Positions 47,346 to 61,780 of a stretch of 64,000 nucleotides of DNA are shown piece by piece. Under the pieces are notes generated by a model that saw only the letters and a list, made by a program, of their open reading frames with translations, was not told where the DNA came from and ran no database searches. A program made the translations under genes and the position numbers. Source of the stretch: Lasiosphaeria ovina. Lineage: Eukaryota; Ascomycota; Sordariomycetes; Sordariales; Lasiosphaeriaceae. Within the stretch, counting starts at the first letter, position 1. Every line of letters begins with the position of its first letter. The stretch covers positions 3,472,001 to 3,536,000 of the forward strand of contig JAULSN010000006.1 of assembly GCA_033439765.1 (NCBI GenBank). The letters run 5' to 3'.

Positions 47346-47959
47346 AGTCTGCGAGGCTGAACGGCGGCGAGAGCGTCCTGGCCCTCGTGAGAAAGTGGGC
47401 GTTTGCTGTGGACGAGGTTGAGACGGGACGAAACGGCGCTTGCGGCGTCGACACTTATCTACATACGATTCTTTCTCATTAGAGCAATAGTAATACATCG
47501 CACATACCAACGTGACTTCATGGGTCTCGTTGAATCCTTCACCTTTCCGAAGGGTATGGAACCAAGTCTCACCAAATATTGTCATATCACATCTGGCCCC
47601 TGTCATGATATAACGTCTCGGCGCCCGAAAAGAGCAGCCGAGAAAAAAGTGTGTGCTGCTGACAAGCATGGAGCTTTCACGTGTTGAGATTGATTTGGAT
47701 CAAGCCTCGCGATAACGAAAACAACACGGCCAACAAGATTCGGGTTTGCAATGTAGGTAGAACAAGGGATGGAGGCCGCAAGGGATGGAGGCCGCAAGGG
47801 ATAGAGGCCGCAAGGGATGGAGGAGCAACAGCAGCGTATGCCCAGCATTGGAAAGGAAATAAACTCCGAACGAAGCAGGGCCAAGATAGGACGACGAGAC
47901 CGAAAACCCGAGACTTTTTGAACATCCTCTTCAATAGATGATAACTTTGGCACCCGTGT
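47346..47959. other. 3' flank of the subtilase
   Basis: No gene. Contains a 16-bp minisatellite at 47764..47825. Confidence 0.5.
47764..47825. repeat. Minisatellite, 16-bp unit, nearly four copies
   Basis: Unit aagggatggaggccgc repeated in tandem; the third copy has one change (gata for gatg) and the fourth is incomplete. Confidence 0.9.
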
Positions 47960-48900
47960 TTAAGGTGGTGCAAACGGAATTTTTTGGATGGGCCAGTTTA
48001 TGAATTCGATTGGCATCATGTCCGAGTCGTCCGCGGGCCTGATTTTCAAGATCAGCGTCATGCATGCAGGACGCAGTGAGATCTGAAATAACAGGTTCCG
48101 TTCGGCCTTGCCCACTTCACGCCGTTTTTCCATTGAACTCAAAGCGACGTTAATACCTTTTGTCTTGCCCAGTGTTTCATCGCGGCCGCCGCTGGGGCGG
48201 TAGATTGGGATTTGCGATGTGATGCTGACCTGCGATCTCTTCCAGATTGGGCAAGTGGCTTCCCCCCAACGCAAGTCGGCTCGGGAGTCGAGAGCCTGTC
48301 ACCGAAAGTAATTACACTACAAGGCTTGAAACAGTCGGAAATTTGGGTGTCGCCCGCCCTCTGGTTCGCACAGACCGTTGGCGAGATCGGCGGCGTCTAG
48401 CGCCCAGGGATCTCACTTGGCCATGTGTCAGGTGCGTCATTAATGGTGGCGTTGGGCCAAGGAACAGGAAACGATCGGCCTTCTCCATCAACTGGGGATG
48501 AGGCTATTTGAGCGAGCCAACGGCCGTTGGGAGACGGAAGCCAGGGCTCAAAGGGGGGGACTGGGGGGGAAACAAGGAAATCTCCAACTTACTAGGCACC
48601 TCAAGAACTGGGGTCTGCTGAGATTGAATGACCATAAACCAGATGTTAATTGGCGAAGCTGAACGATGGATTGACATCTGAAAACGGTATGGCAGCCGTG
48701 GTGGACAGTGGACGAGAGAGGAAATCAAACCTGAAACACATGCTGATCGATGATGGATAACGGGAAACACCACTCGACCCGGAAGTACTGCACCTCCAAG
48801 CCACGATTCTGCGTATCGTAGATAGAAGGGCCGAGACGTCCGACGGTAATGAGGTTGGTGACGGATCGCCTGTCCGCAGCACCGGCTATTGAGATCAGCA
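47960..48900 (-). CDS. Possible multi-exon gene of unknown family
   Basis: Three protein-like minus-strand stretches lie in order. They are NLITVGRLGPSIYDTQNRGL...VEWCFPLSIIDQHVFQ (about 48890-48730), MSIHRSASPINIWFMVIQSQ (about 48680-48600), and a last exon from about 48233 beginning VSITSQIPIYRPSGG and ending PIQKIPFAPP at 47960. Acceptor-like ttttcag and gatcgcag sequences precede the second and third. I could not fix a continuous frame or a start, and the family is not recognised. The boundaries should be treated as approximate. Confidence 0.35.
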
Positions 48901-49145
48901 CAACAAACAGAGCACTGCTGTTGCGGCTCCAAGGAGCAAGCTTGCATCCGGGCTTACTGGATCGAGTATTTATCATGGCATATGCCACCTCGTCTTCTCG
49001 TCCAACTTCCATCCTCACACCCACACTCGCTCAGCCATCTGTCTACCTGTTTTCGGTTCCTTCACCACCCTGTCGGTCTTTACAGCATTCCAAACTCAAG
49101 TCACTCGTTGCAACACAGTTTCCAGTTCATCCTTCAGTCGCTACC

Positions 49146-50049
49146 ATGAAGCTGTCAATCGCCCTTCTTGCCGCCGCCGCTTTCGGTTCGGCCCTGGCGG
49201 CCCCCCAGGTTGATGCCCACCTCTGGACGACGTCGTCGCCGACAAGCAGCACTAGGACCACTCTCTTGCCCTCCACTAGCTCGTGGTGTCGAGGATGGAA
49301 GGCCCCTGAGACCTGGCCCGTCCCCATTCCTACCGCCGCGACTAAGAAGGTCACGTTTGCGAACGCCAATGACGCGGCTAATGATGCAAACGACAAGAAG
49401 ACGCGCGTCAACAATGACATTGATACTTGCAGTATGTGTTTCCGTCCCTTGACTCGCCTTGCCGATAGCTGACCCAATTTTCTTCACAATCACAGATAAG
49501 GTCCACACCAACAGGGACCTCACCATTGTCGCCATCGGCACTCTCAACACTGACCTCGACGACCTCTTGACTGACGTGGGCATTCTCGTCGCGGATCTAC
49601 TTACGGATCTCGGCAATGTTGTTGAGGACGTTCTCGTCATTGTGGCTGCCCTGCTCGTAGACATTGCCGTCATTCTCGTCAACCTAGGCACCGTGCTCAC
49701 CACCATAACCACCAGCACCAGCATCGGTGAGTGATCTTACTGCCCAGCCTCATGCTTGCCCTCCACACACGGGATGCATTCTTTGTCGAGTAAATACTGA
49801 CACAGAAAAACAACAGGTCTCGTGCCCGCCCTGGTCATCCTGCTCGAAGTCCTTGTCGCCGAGGTGCTGGCGCTGCTGGGGCCCATCATCAACAACGTCC
49901 TGATTCTCGTCGCGGAGCTGGTCGACTTGGATGTGCCCCTCGTCGTCTCCCAGATCACCACTACCGTCAACACTATCACAACCGCCGTCTGCGACATTGA
50001 CGTCATCCTGCAGCCCGTGGTTGGCGGAATCCTCACCGTCTTCACCTGA
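49146..50049 (+). CDS. Secreted amphipathic helical protein, 249 residues, unknown family
   Basis: Exons: 49146..49431, 49496..49726, 49817..50049, with GTATGT and GTGAGT donors. Signal peptide MKLSIALLAAAAFGSALA, then a Ser/Thr/Pro region. The last 150 residues are almost entirely an Asp- and Leu/Val/Ile-rich pattern (DDLLTDVGILVADLLTDLGN and similar) that suggests long amphipathic helices, broken by TTITTSTSIG. Two of its cysteines lie in DTCNK and AVCDID. It has no transmembrane-like basic flanks and may form surface-active or helical-bundle assemblies outside the cell, like other small secreted fungal surface proteins. No match to hydrophobins (too few Cys). Function unknown. Confidence 0.8.
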
Positions 50050-50881
50050 AGCTCTAACAAAGTTGCCAAGTCAGCTCCGAAGACATCCAGGGAACCTGGC
50101 CCGTGGCTGCCCCTGGTGTTGGGAGACTTGTATGTCTTGGACCAAAGGAAGCGAGGCTTTTGTGCGCGTGTCTGTGTAATAAATTGTTGGGGCGGTCAGA
50201 GCCGAGATGGCTAGTGTTTGTTCTGTCGGGTGGTCCAGTGATAATGAAACGTGGTTTAGGAGAGGATTTGCTATAGATACTTAATTGCGGAGGCACTAGA
50301 TGTCTAGGTAGGGCCCTGTTATCCAAGGTCAAGTTAGAGACCAAATCCCGCGCCATCTTCCCCCTGAAACAGCTCCCTCTCTGTTTCCTGGCTTGAACCA
50401 GCCAAAGTTTAATTTCTGCTTGACATTGCATTTTTTCTTTCTTTGTTTCAAGTTCCCATAGATCCATCTCGTTCCTCCTCTCCACGTCTCGTTCGAGAAG
50501 CAATGCTTGGAAGGTGCATATACCCCTGTCAGTTGGGGGTAGGATTGTATGCTGCCGTGCTACGCCTCCGGCACTAAGAGACCAAAGACCCGGCAACCAA
50601 TAGCAGCCCCTGTTTTGTTATTTTGCATATTAGACGTTAATCGATAAACCAGGGTCAAAATCGGCTTTGGACAGATAAATGCGCAAAACGAACGCTTTGG
50701 CGCAAAAGGCGACGGCACTTTTGAACCCGATATTAACCTCGGTCAGGTACCTTACCCACGGATGTCTTTTCTCGTCCTTTTGTTGACCTTGTCGAAAACA
50801 GGTCAAACCATAGACGCAACGCAAAGAATGGACATCTGAGCTCTCAACCCTTTGGTCCCAGTCGGACCGCCACCCAGAGCC
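50050..50881. other. Intergenic region
   Basis: Between two plus-strand genes. No gene seen. Confidence 0.5.
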
Positions 50882-53239
50882 ATGGGCAAACAGGAAATCG
50901 AGGAAGAACATCAACTCAAAAGTCGCACACTGTCAGAGCCCCCAGCATACAACGGCGAGAGGTCAGCCCCCAAGACGCTCGAGAAGCCAAAAATTGCGTC
51001 GAGCAGCCGGAAGCGCGACGCCCTGCTGTGGACGAGTATTTACCACCTCCCGCCAGTTATCATAACGGCCTTGTACACCGTCGTATACTTCCAGCAATGG
51101 ACATGGCCCAGCCCAGGGCCGTCTGAGGAGGCCTTGGCGGCCCTTCAGTTCGTGGCCAAGGTCCACGAGTGCATCGTCGTTGCATCTCTCTCAAACGTCC
51201 TCTACCACCGTGTCCGTCATCTCTTGATGCGAACCGATGGGTTGCCCCTCGGCCTTGTAACCTCGTCCTTTGAGGTTTCCAATCCGCTTTATTTTCTCAG
51301 TTCCGCATTCCTCGCTTCTCTAAGGACACTGCTCTCGTCGTTCCCAATATTCTTTACCTTTGGCCTGCTTGGCGCCGTCGCTGTCCTCTCCGTCGCCGCC
51401 AACCCGTTTTCCGCTATTCTTTTGCTTCCGCGCAGCCTTGTGCTTGCGGTACCCGAGTCCCATTGGCTCATGCGCTCCCTTTTGGCGGATGTCCCAAATC
51501 CGTGGCTCAAGGGCCCCGCAGATGGCCAGGGATATTATCTCGCCGACACCCTCGCAATACCCGTCAACAGGTTCCCATCGAGCATGGGTCCAGAACTCGG
51601 GGTGAATTGGACCTGCCCGGACATCCCAGACAGGCCGGGCAACTGCGTGTCCTACTTCCAAACCTACTTTCCCGACCTGTTCCTCAAGCTGCTTGGAACC
51701 GATGATGCCCCTGGCACGCAGAGCCCTGGGAATCACAACGGTTTCCTTAACTTGATCCAGCACTACGATCTAATCGTCTCGGAGCCAAACTTGCGCACTA
51801 CGCCCATCGGATTCTCCTTTTCATCTTCTGTTGCGTCCGACAGCTCCGGTGACCGCATATCAATGGTTACCTGCCCTCTATTGACGGCCGCTGTGGATCT
51901 TCAGTCTATGCAGTTCGGTATCTTGTCTGCCACCGATTTCCACACGGAGCCCAGCGAGCAGCTCAACACCATCAGCAGCGTTTCCTTTGCATTTCGGAAT
52001 CAGACCCTCCCTACCAAGCAACCGCGGGTTCTTGCACAGCTGTGCGCGCACATGATCAACTCTACCAAGCCTACTATGGACTATCTCACGTCGGGAGCTA
52101 ATTGGGGCGGACCGATGACGAATCCGGGTGACGAGGGCGTTTTGTATGGATGTTTTGGGACTGGCTTGTATCCAGCTTTCCGGTTCTCCATGCCAGAAGA
52201 AATTGCGGCCCAGATACTTGAACAGAACTGGGAAACTGGGTTCACGTTGTTTGTGGATCTTCAGGGGCAGATTCCCTACCCGATATCTGGCGGGTTCATC
52301 TCCCTCGCGGCAAACAAGACCGGCGACCAGGGCATTCGTCGTCTCAATATCGGCTTCTTCGTCGCAAGCTTCGCAGACGCTGGGCCGACCTCTCGAAAAC
52401 TTTTCGGGGGCGTTTCGCAGTCGCCGGTCGTCCCCGGAGAGCTATCGAACCCTCTGGTCACCTTAATCAACATGACAGCCGACAGCGTGGGCCCAGTCGT
52501 GCGCATGGACGCGAGCTGGCTCAATTCGCTCGACATATTCCCCTTCGAGGTATTGCCGCAACATGACATGGCCCGCCTCGATAACACCTCCAGGTCGCTA
52601 TTCACCCAACTGGCCTCCACAGACATGGACCAACTCGAGGCAGGAATTGCAGCTTTTGTGGCGTCTGTCATGTCAGCGGTCGATGTGCGATTCGGCGCGC
52701 TTCCGGCACAACGACTGGTTTGTTCTGCGCCACAGCTAAAAGGATGCACGCCGGCTTCGTTTGGGTCAGATCCCGGCTATACCGGCCCCTCTATCGTGTA
52801 CACCGTCACCGAGGCCGTACCGGAGGATGAACTTGGCCTCCCTGAAAACCAGTTACAGGTACGGGTCAAGGTTGAGCAGTTGGCCTACGGCTACAGCTTC
52901 CGGGGGGTCACAGTCTTTCTTTCTTTTGTATTTCTTTTTTCGCATGTCCTGGTCGTTCTTTATCACGCTATTGTCATCGTCGTTGGAGGCTTTTGGAACA
53001 CTACAGCCTGGAGCAGCATGACAGACTTGATAGTCTTGGGCATTAACTCGACGCCGTCGGACTTGGTCCAGAACACGGGCGCGGGTGTGGGCAAGTGGAG
53101 AACCTGGACTCTCTCGGCATCAATCAGGAACGTGAAAAAGGAGCAGCGCCTGGAGTTTGTGGTTTGCGATGCCGATCGGGGCGAGTACCGGGGACTCGAA
53201 GGGCGAGAGAAGCCGAATGCCAATGCCCAATACTCTTGA
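50882..53239 (+). CDS. Fungal orphan membrane protein, 785 residues
   Basis: Single exon, ATG in cagagccATGG. Cytoplasmic N-tail of about 45 residues, hydrophobic segments at about 48-70, 87-108 and 152-173, a large probably extracellular or luminal domain (about 190-670) with several N-x-S/T sites and paired cysteines (VNWTCPDIPDRPGNCVSYF), then a final helix about 677-704 (FLSFVFLFSHVLVVLYHAIV) and an 80-residue cytoplasmic tail (KKEQRLEFVVCDADRGEYRG). The architecture is common among unannotated ascomycete membrane proteins. No known transport or enzyme motif. Confidence 0.82.
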   Translation: MGKQEIEEEHQLKSRTLSEPPAYNGERSAPKTLEKPKIASSSRKRDALLWTSIYHLPPVIITALYTVVYFQQWTWPSPGPSEEALAALQFVAKVHECIVVASLSNVLYHRVRHLLMRTDGLPLGLVTSSFEVSNPLYFLSSAFLASLRTLLSSFPIFFTFGLLGAVAVLSVAANPFSAILLLPRSLVLAVPESHWLMRSLLADVPNPWLKGPADGQGYYLADTLAIPVNRFPSSMGPELGVNWTCPDIPDRPGNCVSYFQTYFPDLFLKLLGTDDAPGTQSPGNHNGFLNLIQHYDLIVSEPNLRTTPIGFSFSSSVASDSSGDRISMVTCPLLTAAVDLQSMQFGILSATDFHTEPSEQLNTISSVSFAFRNQTLPTKQPRVLAQLCAHMINSTKPTMDYLTSGANWGGPMTNPGDEGVLYGCFGTGLYPAFRFSMPEEIAAQILEQNWETGFTLFVDLQGQIPYPISGGFISLAANKTGDQGIRRLNIGFFVASFADAGPTSRKLFGGVSQSPVVPGELSNPLVTLINMTADSVGPVVRMDASWLNSLDIFPFEVLPQHDMARLDNTSRSLFTQLASTDMDQLEAGIAAFVASVMSAVDVRFGALPAQRLVCSAPQLKGCTPASFGSDPGYTGPSIVYTVTEAVPEDELGLPENQLQVRVKVEQLAYGYSFRGVTVFLSFVFLFSHVLVVLYHAIVIVVGGFWNTTAWSSMTDLIVLGINSTPSDLVQNTGAGVGKWRTWTLSASIRNVKKEQRLEFVVCDADRGEYRGLEGREKPNANAQYS

Positions 53240-53403
53240 AATTGAGCAGTAGTTGCCTTGCCTACGGCTCCCCTAAAGGTTTTTCGCCGAGAGAGTTAGA
53301 CAAACGCTGGGCCCCGCACGACGGTCGACCGACCATACAGACTCCAACCCATCCCTAGAGAGCTTGAAACGCTAGTTTGGTCTGATTAACCGACAAACCC
53401 GCA
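53240..53403. other. Short spacer between orphan membrane gene and LanC-like gene
   Basis: The 160 bases before the LanC-like ATG contain no frame that restores the missing N-terminal third of the LanC domain. Confidence 0.5.
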
Positions 53404-54400
53404 ATGGAGAGACGATACATCGCCCCTAGCCCCCCAACGGATACTCTCCTCAGCGTCGTGGAGACTAAGGGCTCTCACAGATGTAGTATAAGCGACGAGA
53501 GACTAGCTTTCGAGGCGGTTCGTGCTGTTATATCCAAGGACCTTGCACACGTTGGGAAACCCCTCGCCACTGTCAGGCTTGTTCTCACCGTCGAAGAATA
53601 CCCCAACGAGAACCTCTACGGTCGTGCAGGAACTTTGTACCTGCTACGCATGGTCCGGCACTGGGCTCCGGAGAGTATCTCTCTTGTGAATCCTGTAATT
53701 TCCGAGCTTTGTGACAGGATTCTCGCAGCTGCGCCAGCAGGGAAGTGGCACGGTCGTCGCTACCTTGGAGCCGTGCATGGAGATTCTGGTATCATTATCC
53801 GGCTTGTCATGGCCACTCCCGAGCTTGCTACTCGTCTTCGGCCCATCCTCGACCGGCTACTTGACATGCAACTTCCCGACGGGAACTGGCCAAGCGCCGA
53901 AAGCAACTATTCTGGTTCCACGGCAATGCCCGGGCTTGTCCAGTTCTGCCACGGCGCCCCAGGCGTCGTGGAGTCGCTCCTATCTCTGCCGCCACACTTT
54001 CCAGAGTTGTGGGGCAAGATCGATGGTGCGATAGACAAAGGACGGGAGTGCATCCGGAGCCAGGGGATGTTACTCAAAGAGCCTTCGCTTTGCCACCGCC
54101 TCGTCGGCAACGCTCTGTATGCCCCTTCACGAAACCACATGTTTTCGTTTCGTTGCGCTGACTAACAATATTTGTGTAAGAACACTCCCTCCCGGATCTA
54201 AGAGGAACTACTTTCTCGCGTTTGCAACACCAGAGAATGTGGCAAACGTGAGGATGTCTAACCCTCCCGGCACCATCTTTGTAAGGGCCGACTATGGCCG
54301 CTCGTATTCGACACTGACAAGCTATGCTCCAGCCGCGATGTGGGTGTGGATGGTCTGGAGAGAGAACCAGCCGACGATTTTCTGTTACGATGACATTTAG
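53404..54400 (+). CDS. LanC-like protein, N-terminally short, 310 residues
   Basis: Eukaryotic LanC-like proteins are zinc enzymes that add glutathione to dehydroamino acids in damaged proteins. Exons 53404..54116 and 54181..54400 (GTATGC...taag, branch gactaac) join as VGNAL-TLPPGSK. LanC landmarks: LYGRAGTLYLLR (71-82), RYLGAVHGDSG (119-129), LVQFCHGAPG (Cys 182, His 183), SLCHRLVGNAL (Cys 230, His 231), ending MVWRENQPTIFCYDD. The zinc ligands Cys, Cys and His are kept, but the usual glycine of the second CHG motif is Arg. About 100 N-terminal residues usual for the fungal family, including part of the alpha-barrel, are missing. It may be a degenerate paralogue, or an upstream exon may be undetected. 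Confidence 0.82.
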
Positions 54401-55500
54401 TCAACGGTTCGGAACCATTCTGGATTCCTCAAGCCTGGAAACCTTTTGAGAATGTGGCTAATTAAACCACCCTTTGCTGAGTATCCTCGCGGTTCGGGAA
54501 GAAGCGAAATGTAAATAATAGAAACGAGGTACTCGCTTTAGAGAGTTGTGATTAATCGGTTGGGAAGCCACAGTTCTTATCTTCGTTACAGATTCCAACA
54601 TTGCGGTCAAAAGACAAAACTTTCATCCAACTAGCAAATAGCGTGTTGTTGGAAGTGTTTGCCATAAGGCTCCTTTCTAGACCTCTTTGGAAGTCAACCA
54701 CCAGTACGGGATTCGCAAGGTGGATCGTCAAGTACCTAATGAATACTGGAATGGGAGCCGAGACTGCAACCCTGTACCAACCATGAGCCGCCAAGACGTT
54801 TGAGCGAGGCACAAAAGACTGGGTACCAACAGACCCAATGTCACGCTCGGGATCTATATCGAGCTGTGATCTGCACCGGTAAGAGGCTCCGAGTTTTCAT
54901 CCCGGCTATGCCACGGTCTGGCCGGAGCAGTCACTGATGGGTCAGGGTTCCAAACGAAATGTGTCCGGCTTGATGCAACTGTGTTCTAATTTAGTTTTAC
55001 TACATGTTCCTATGAGTATGACTGGCTAGATTGTTAATTACAGAATCCCAGTCCGGCGTTTGTTAAGCCGTTTGCTGCACAATTAGCGATACAGCCAGTG
55101 GGCCGAACTTTTGGAAGGAGTCGGCCCCCAGCTTGATGCTTCGCCTTGAACATATGAACTTGACACCACGTTCGAGTAACGTTCCCGGTGGCTGGATGGG
55201 CAGTGCTCGCCTGCGCTGCATTTCGGCAGAATTCCGTCGTCATTTTCCCGGGTCTGCTGGTTCCAACAGCCCTACAGGATCCTAAAAACAGCATCGGATG
55301 TGGTGCCAGTCCCGAGGAGGATTCGGCCCATTGGCTTGCCGGTGTTCAGGCAGAATACAAGGCGACTACCAACAGCATAACTTGCAGAGGCTTGGCTGGC
55401 GATACGATGGCCACAGTCAGCTCTGATACAATCATCACGAGGTGGAACACAATACAACGTCCGTGACGTAAAGGTGCGAGTTGGGGTCCAAATGGAAGAA
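54401..55500. other. Gene-free intergenic region
   Basis: No gene or repeat identified between the LanC-like gene and the DUF7907 promoter. Confidence 0.5.
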
Positions 55501-55507
55501 TATAAGG
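55501..55507 (+). promoter_or_regulatory. TATA box of the DUF7907 gene
   Basis: tataagg, 172 bp upstream of the start codon, followed by CT-rich sequence and a long A/C-rich leader typical of fungal 5' UTRs. Confidence 0.5.
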
Positions 55508-55672
55508 CAGGTCGAGCTCTCGCTTTCTCCAGCCAGATAGTTCACAAGACAAACCTCACTCACCCTCGAAAGCTCAATCCGTACCTAAACTACCATTGCA
55601 TAACTTTCACCCACCAAACTTCAAATTCACGTCAGACTTCTCCCTAGCCCAAATTAATCAACTCTCATCACG

Positions 55673-56413
55673 ATGCTATCCGCCACCTTCCTCGCCCTTG
55701 CCACTCTGGCCGCCGCATCCCCCATCACACCTCGTCAAAGCGGCAATGCGCCTTTCACCTGGGGAAAAGCGTACTCTCTCGTTGTCAATGTCACCGATAT
55801 AAGCACCGACTTCCAGTCCAACCCTGTCCACGGACTCAAGGTTGTCGGGGTCCATGCCGGAGCAGGCCTCAATTCTCCGACCGTCACCTTCAATCCCGAG
55901 TCTCATGGCGATGTCTTTTTCAATTCGCTCACGGACCATACGGTCCGGCTCTCTGGCGGCACTCCATCCCTCCCGCCCATAGGCGTAAAGCTCTACGACA
56001 ACAACCCCTCTGCCGGGAACCCGCCATTCCTGCACGAGCTGGGATTCAACTTTGGCAACGGAACCTGGGGGTTCGGCGCGTCCGCCGGTCCGCTCAACCC
56101 CCGCCCGTGCCCGCAGTTGTGGGCGCCTCTCGAAGGCACCTTTGTTGTGTGCGACCGCGGTATCGAGGCGCCGACTTATCCGCGTTTCGCGGTGCAGTTT
56201 GTCGAGGGCCAGGCCAACTCGGGAACTCATAAATGGTACCAGCCAGAGCCCCACGTCCCGGCCAACTGCGTTGCCGTCAAGCTCGTGCCCAAGTGTGCGA
56301 CGCCGAGCGAGAATGACGGGAAGAGCAGCAACGGAGATGTGGAAGCGGAGAACGTGCAGTGCTACCCGGATGTTGGTGCCATTCAGTGGGCCGAGTACTC
56401 GGAGTGCTGGTGA
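55673..56413 (+). CDS. Secreted DUF7907-type protein, 246 residues
   Basis: Single exon. Signal peptide MLSATFLALATLAAASPITP with a basic ITPRQ end, then a beta-rich domain: FTWGKAYSLVVNVTDISTDF, HGLKVVGVHAGAGLNSPTVT, FVVCDRGIEAPTYPRFAVQF. Conserved-looking cysteines occur in RPCPQLW, FVVCDRG, PANCVAVKLVPKC and YPECW-like end (YSECW). The VNVTD...GxxVxxxHxGAGxN pattern is what I associate with DUF7907, a family of secreted fungal proteins of unknown function. Likely extracellular. Confidence 0.78.
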   Translation: MLSATFLALATLAAASPITPRQSGNAPFTWGKAYSLVVNVTDISTDFQSNPVHGLKVVGVHAGAGLNSPTVTFNPESHGDVFFNSLTDHTVRLSGGTPSLPPIGVKLYDNNPSAGNPPFLHELGFNFGNGTWGFGASAGPLNPRPCPQLWAPLEGTFVVCDRGIEAPTYPRFAVQFVEGQANSGTHKWYQPEPHVPANCVAVKLVPKCATPSENDGKSSNGDVEAENVQCYPDVGAIQWAEYSECW

Positions 56414-60122
<3,709 letters not shown>

Positions 60123-60481
60123 GCTATCCACCCAGCACGAGCTGTTCTAAGGTGGTTGAGGTTATTTCTCTGATTAGCCAATTTTAGGATGCTACAATAA
60201 TTTGAGCCAGGCTTTCAACGGGATGCATCTTCAACTCTGTGCACTCCGATTCTTTTATGCAAATCATGATATGTTATTGGCCAACTTTGCTGTCTTAAAA
60301 TCACCAAAGCAACTTAAAATCATGATTCAGCGTGTTACTAGACACCACTAGCAAGTCGTTTAAGATGATGTCAAGCGCACGAAGACACCAACGCGTTTAG
60401 GGTATAAATACACTGCCGAGTAATACAGTACAGGCATGCTAATTACACATGGTTATCGGAACATGGATCCAGCTCGTGTCA
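60123..60481. other. Convergent 3' region
   Basis: Between katG and the minus-strand mitochondrial gene; contains an isolated tataaatac near 60404 with no gene to serve. Nothing else. Confidence 0.5.
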
Positions 60482-61780
60482 TCACTTGCCTTCCTTGGCC
60501 TTGTCGACGATCTGCTGCGCCTTCTTGGCCTTATCTTCGAGCACCCGCTTCAGCTCTTCCTTTGTCTCCTCGAGGAGGCGTTCGCCCTCATCAGAGTGCT
60601 TCTTAACGACGTCAGTCAGCAGCGAGATGTTTTGCTGGATCTTCTCGCCTGTTCCGTGTGACGTGACACCAAGGAACTGCCCCAGTGCCGCGAAGCTTGC
60701 GCTGCCGTCTCCCATCAGCGACTTTGCTCCCTCGCCCGTCGACGACTTGGCCTTGTCCACCGCCTTCTTGATGTAGTCCTCGAGCTTGCTCGTGTCCCCG
60801 CTCTCCACGGCACTCTTCGCTTGCTTGAACAGCGCGGACGCATTTCCCTGCTTGAGAAGCTCCTGGTTGTCCATGATGAGCTGCTTGACACGCGGGCTCT
60901 TGTCCAAATAGGGGCGCGCCTGATCAAGCCCCTTCTCCCACACTTGGTCGCCCAGCTTCCGGAGTTTCTCCAGCTTCTCCTCGACCATCTTCTTCACCTT
61001 GTTCGCGTTGTCGGCAGTAAACCCGCCGGCCATGACCTCCCCGACCTGGTCCCACGTCTCGTCCACCATCTTCTTAGCCTCGGGGCCGTATTGCTCACCC
61101 ATCTGCTTCAGCTGAGATATGGGCTCGCCGACCTTATCCTTGAGCTGCGGGTGGTTCTCGAGAATCTGCTCGGCTGCGCTCCCGGTGAGCTTGGCGAGCT
61201 TCTGCGCCAGGTCCGTGAGGGCGTCATAGGATTTTGACAAGGCCTCCATGCTCAGCCCGGACTTGACAATATCCTGGAACTTGCGGTATGTGTCGTCAAT
61301 GAGCTTGTCCACCTCGTCGCGGTGGCTCTCGCGGACCGCGTCGAAGTCGTGGAAGGCCGTGTCGACGTACTGCCGGCCGCCAGGGATCCAGCCAACGTAC
61401 GCGTAGCAGATCTGCTTGATCCTGTCAACGGCTTCGTCTGCGCTCGGGGCCTTGTCGCGCATGGTGGAGACGACTTGCTGGTATTTTGTGTTGGCTTCGC
61501 GGGCCGCCTTGTTGATCGCCGTGTTCATTTTACCCGACGGGGTGAAGAGCCAGATGCCGTAGAGCAGCGACGCGCCGGCGAGGCCACCGGCAACGCCTGA
61601 GCTGATGTGCGATGCGCTTGAGATATTGGTTCCCGAAGCTGGGCCTGCGGTGCCCGAGGATTGGAAGCGGCGCTGGGGGCCCTTCCGAGGGATGCGGGGC
61701 ACACGGGGGAGGCATGCTTCGCACGAGCGTGCGGCTCGTGGAACGGCCTGGGCGACGCCAAATGATCGCGTCGTGAACAT
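60482..61780 (-). CDS. Mitochondrial membrane-anchored helical protein, 432 residues
   Basis: Single exon. Residues 1-45 are basic and Ser/Ala-rich (MFTTRSFGVAQAVPRAARSC), a likely presequence. A single membrane helix follows at about 62-79 (GVAGGLAGASLLYGIWLF). Beyond it lie about 350 residues of predominantly charged, helical sequence with weak repeats (for example KKMVDETWDQVGEVMAGG, KKMVEEKLEKLRKLGDQVW, KAVDKAKSSTGEGAKSL). The layout resembles inner-membrane proteins with a coiled-coil intermembrane part such as MICOS components, but there is no mitofilin-type signature at the C-terminus. Function unknown; location inferred from the presequence. Confidence 0.82.
   Translation of the reverse strand: MFTTRSFGVAQAVPRAARSCEACLPRVPRIPRKGPQRRFQSSGTAGPASGTNISSASHISSGVAGGLAGASLLYGIWLFTPSGKMNTAINKAAREANTKYQQVVSTMRDKAPSADEAVDRIKQICYAYVGWIPGGRQYVDTAFHDFDAVRESHRDEVDKLIDDTYRKFQDIVKSGLSMEALSKSYDALTDLAQKLAKLTGSAAEQILENHPQLKDKVGEPISQLKQMGEQYGPEAKKMVDETWDQVGEVMAGGFTADNANKVKKMVEEKLEKLRKLGDQVWEKGLDQARPYLDKSPRVKQLIMDNQELLKQGNASALFKQAKSAVESGDTSKLEDYIKKAVDKAKSSTGEGAKSLMGDGSASFAALGQFLGVTSHGTGEKIQQNISLLTDVVKKHSDEGERLLEETKEELKRVLEDKAKKAQQIVDKAKEGK

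Noticed and set aside
60401..60411. TATA box (tataaatac)
   Set aside because: It lies between two convergent 3' ends with no gene start downstream on either strand.
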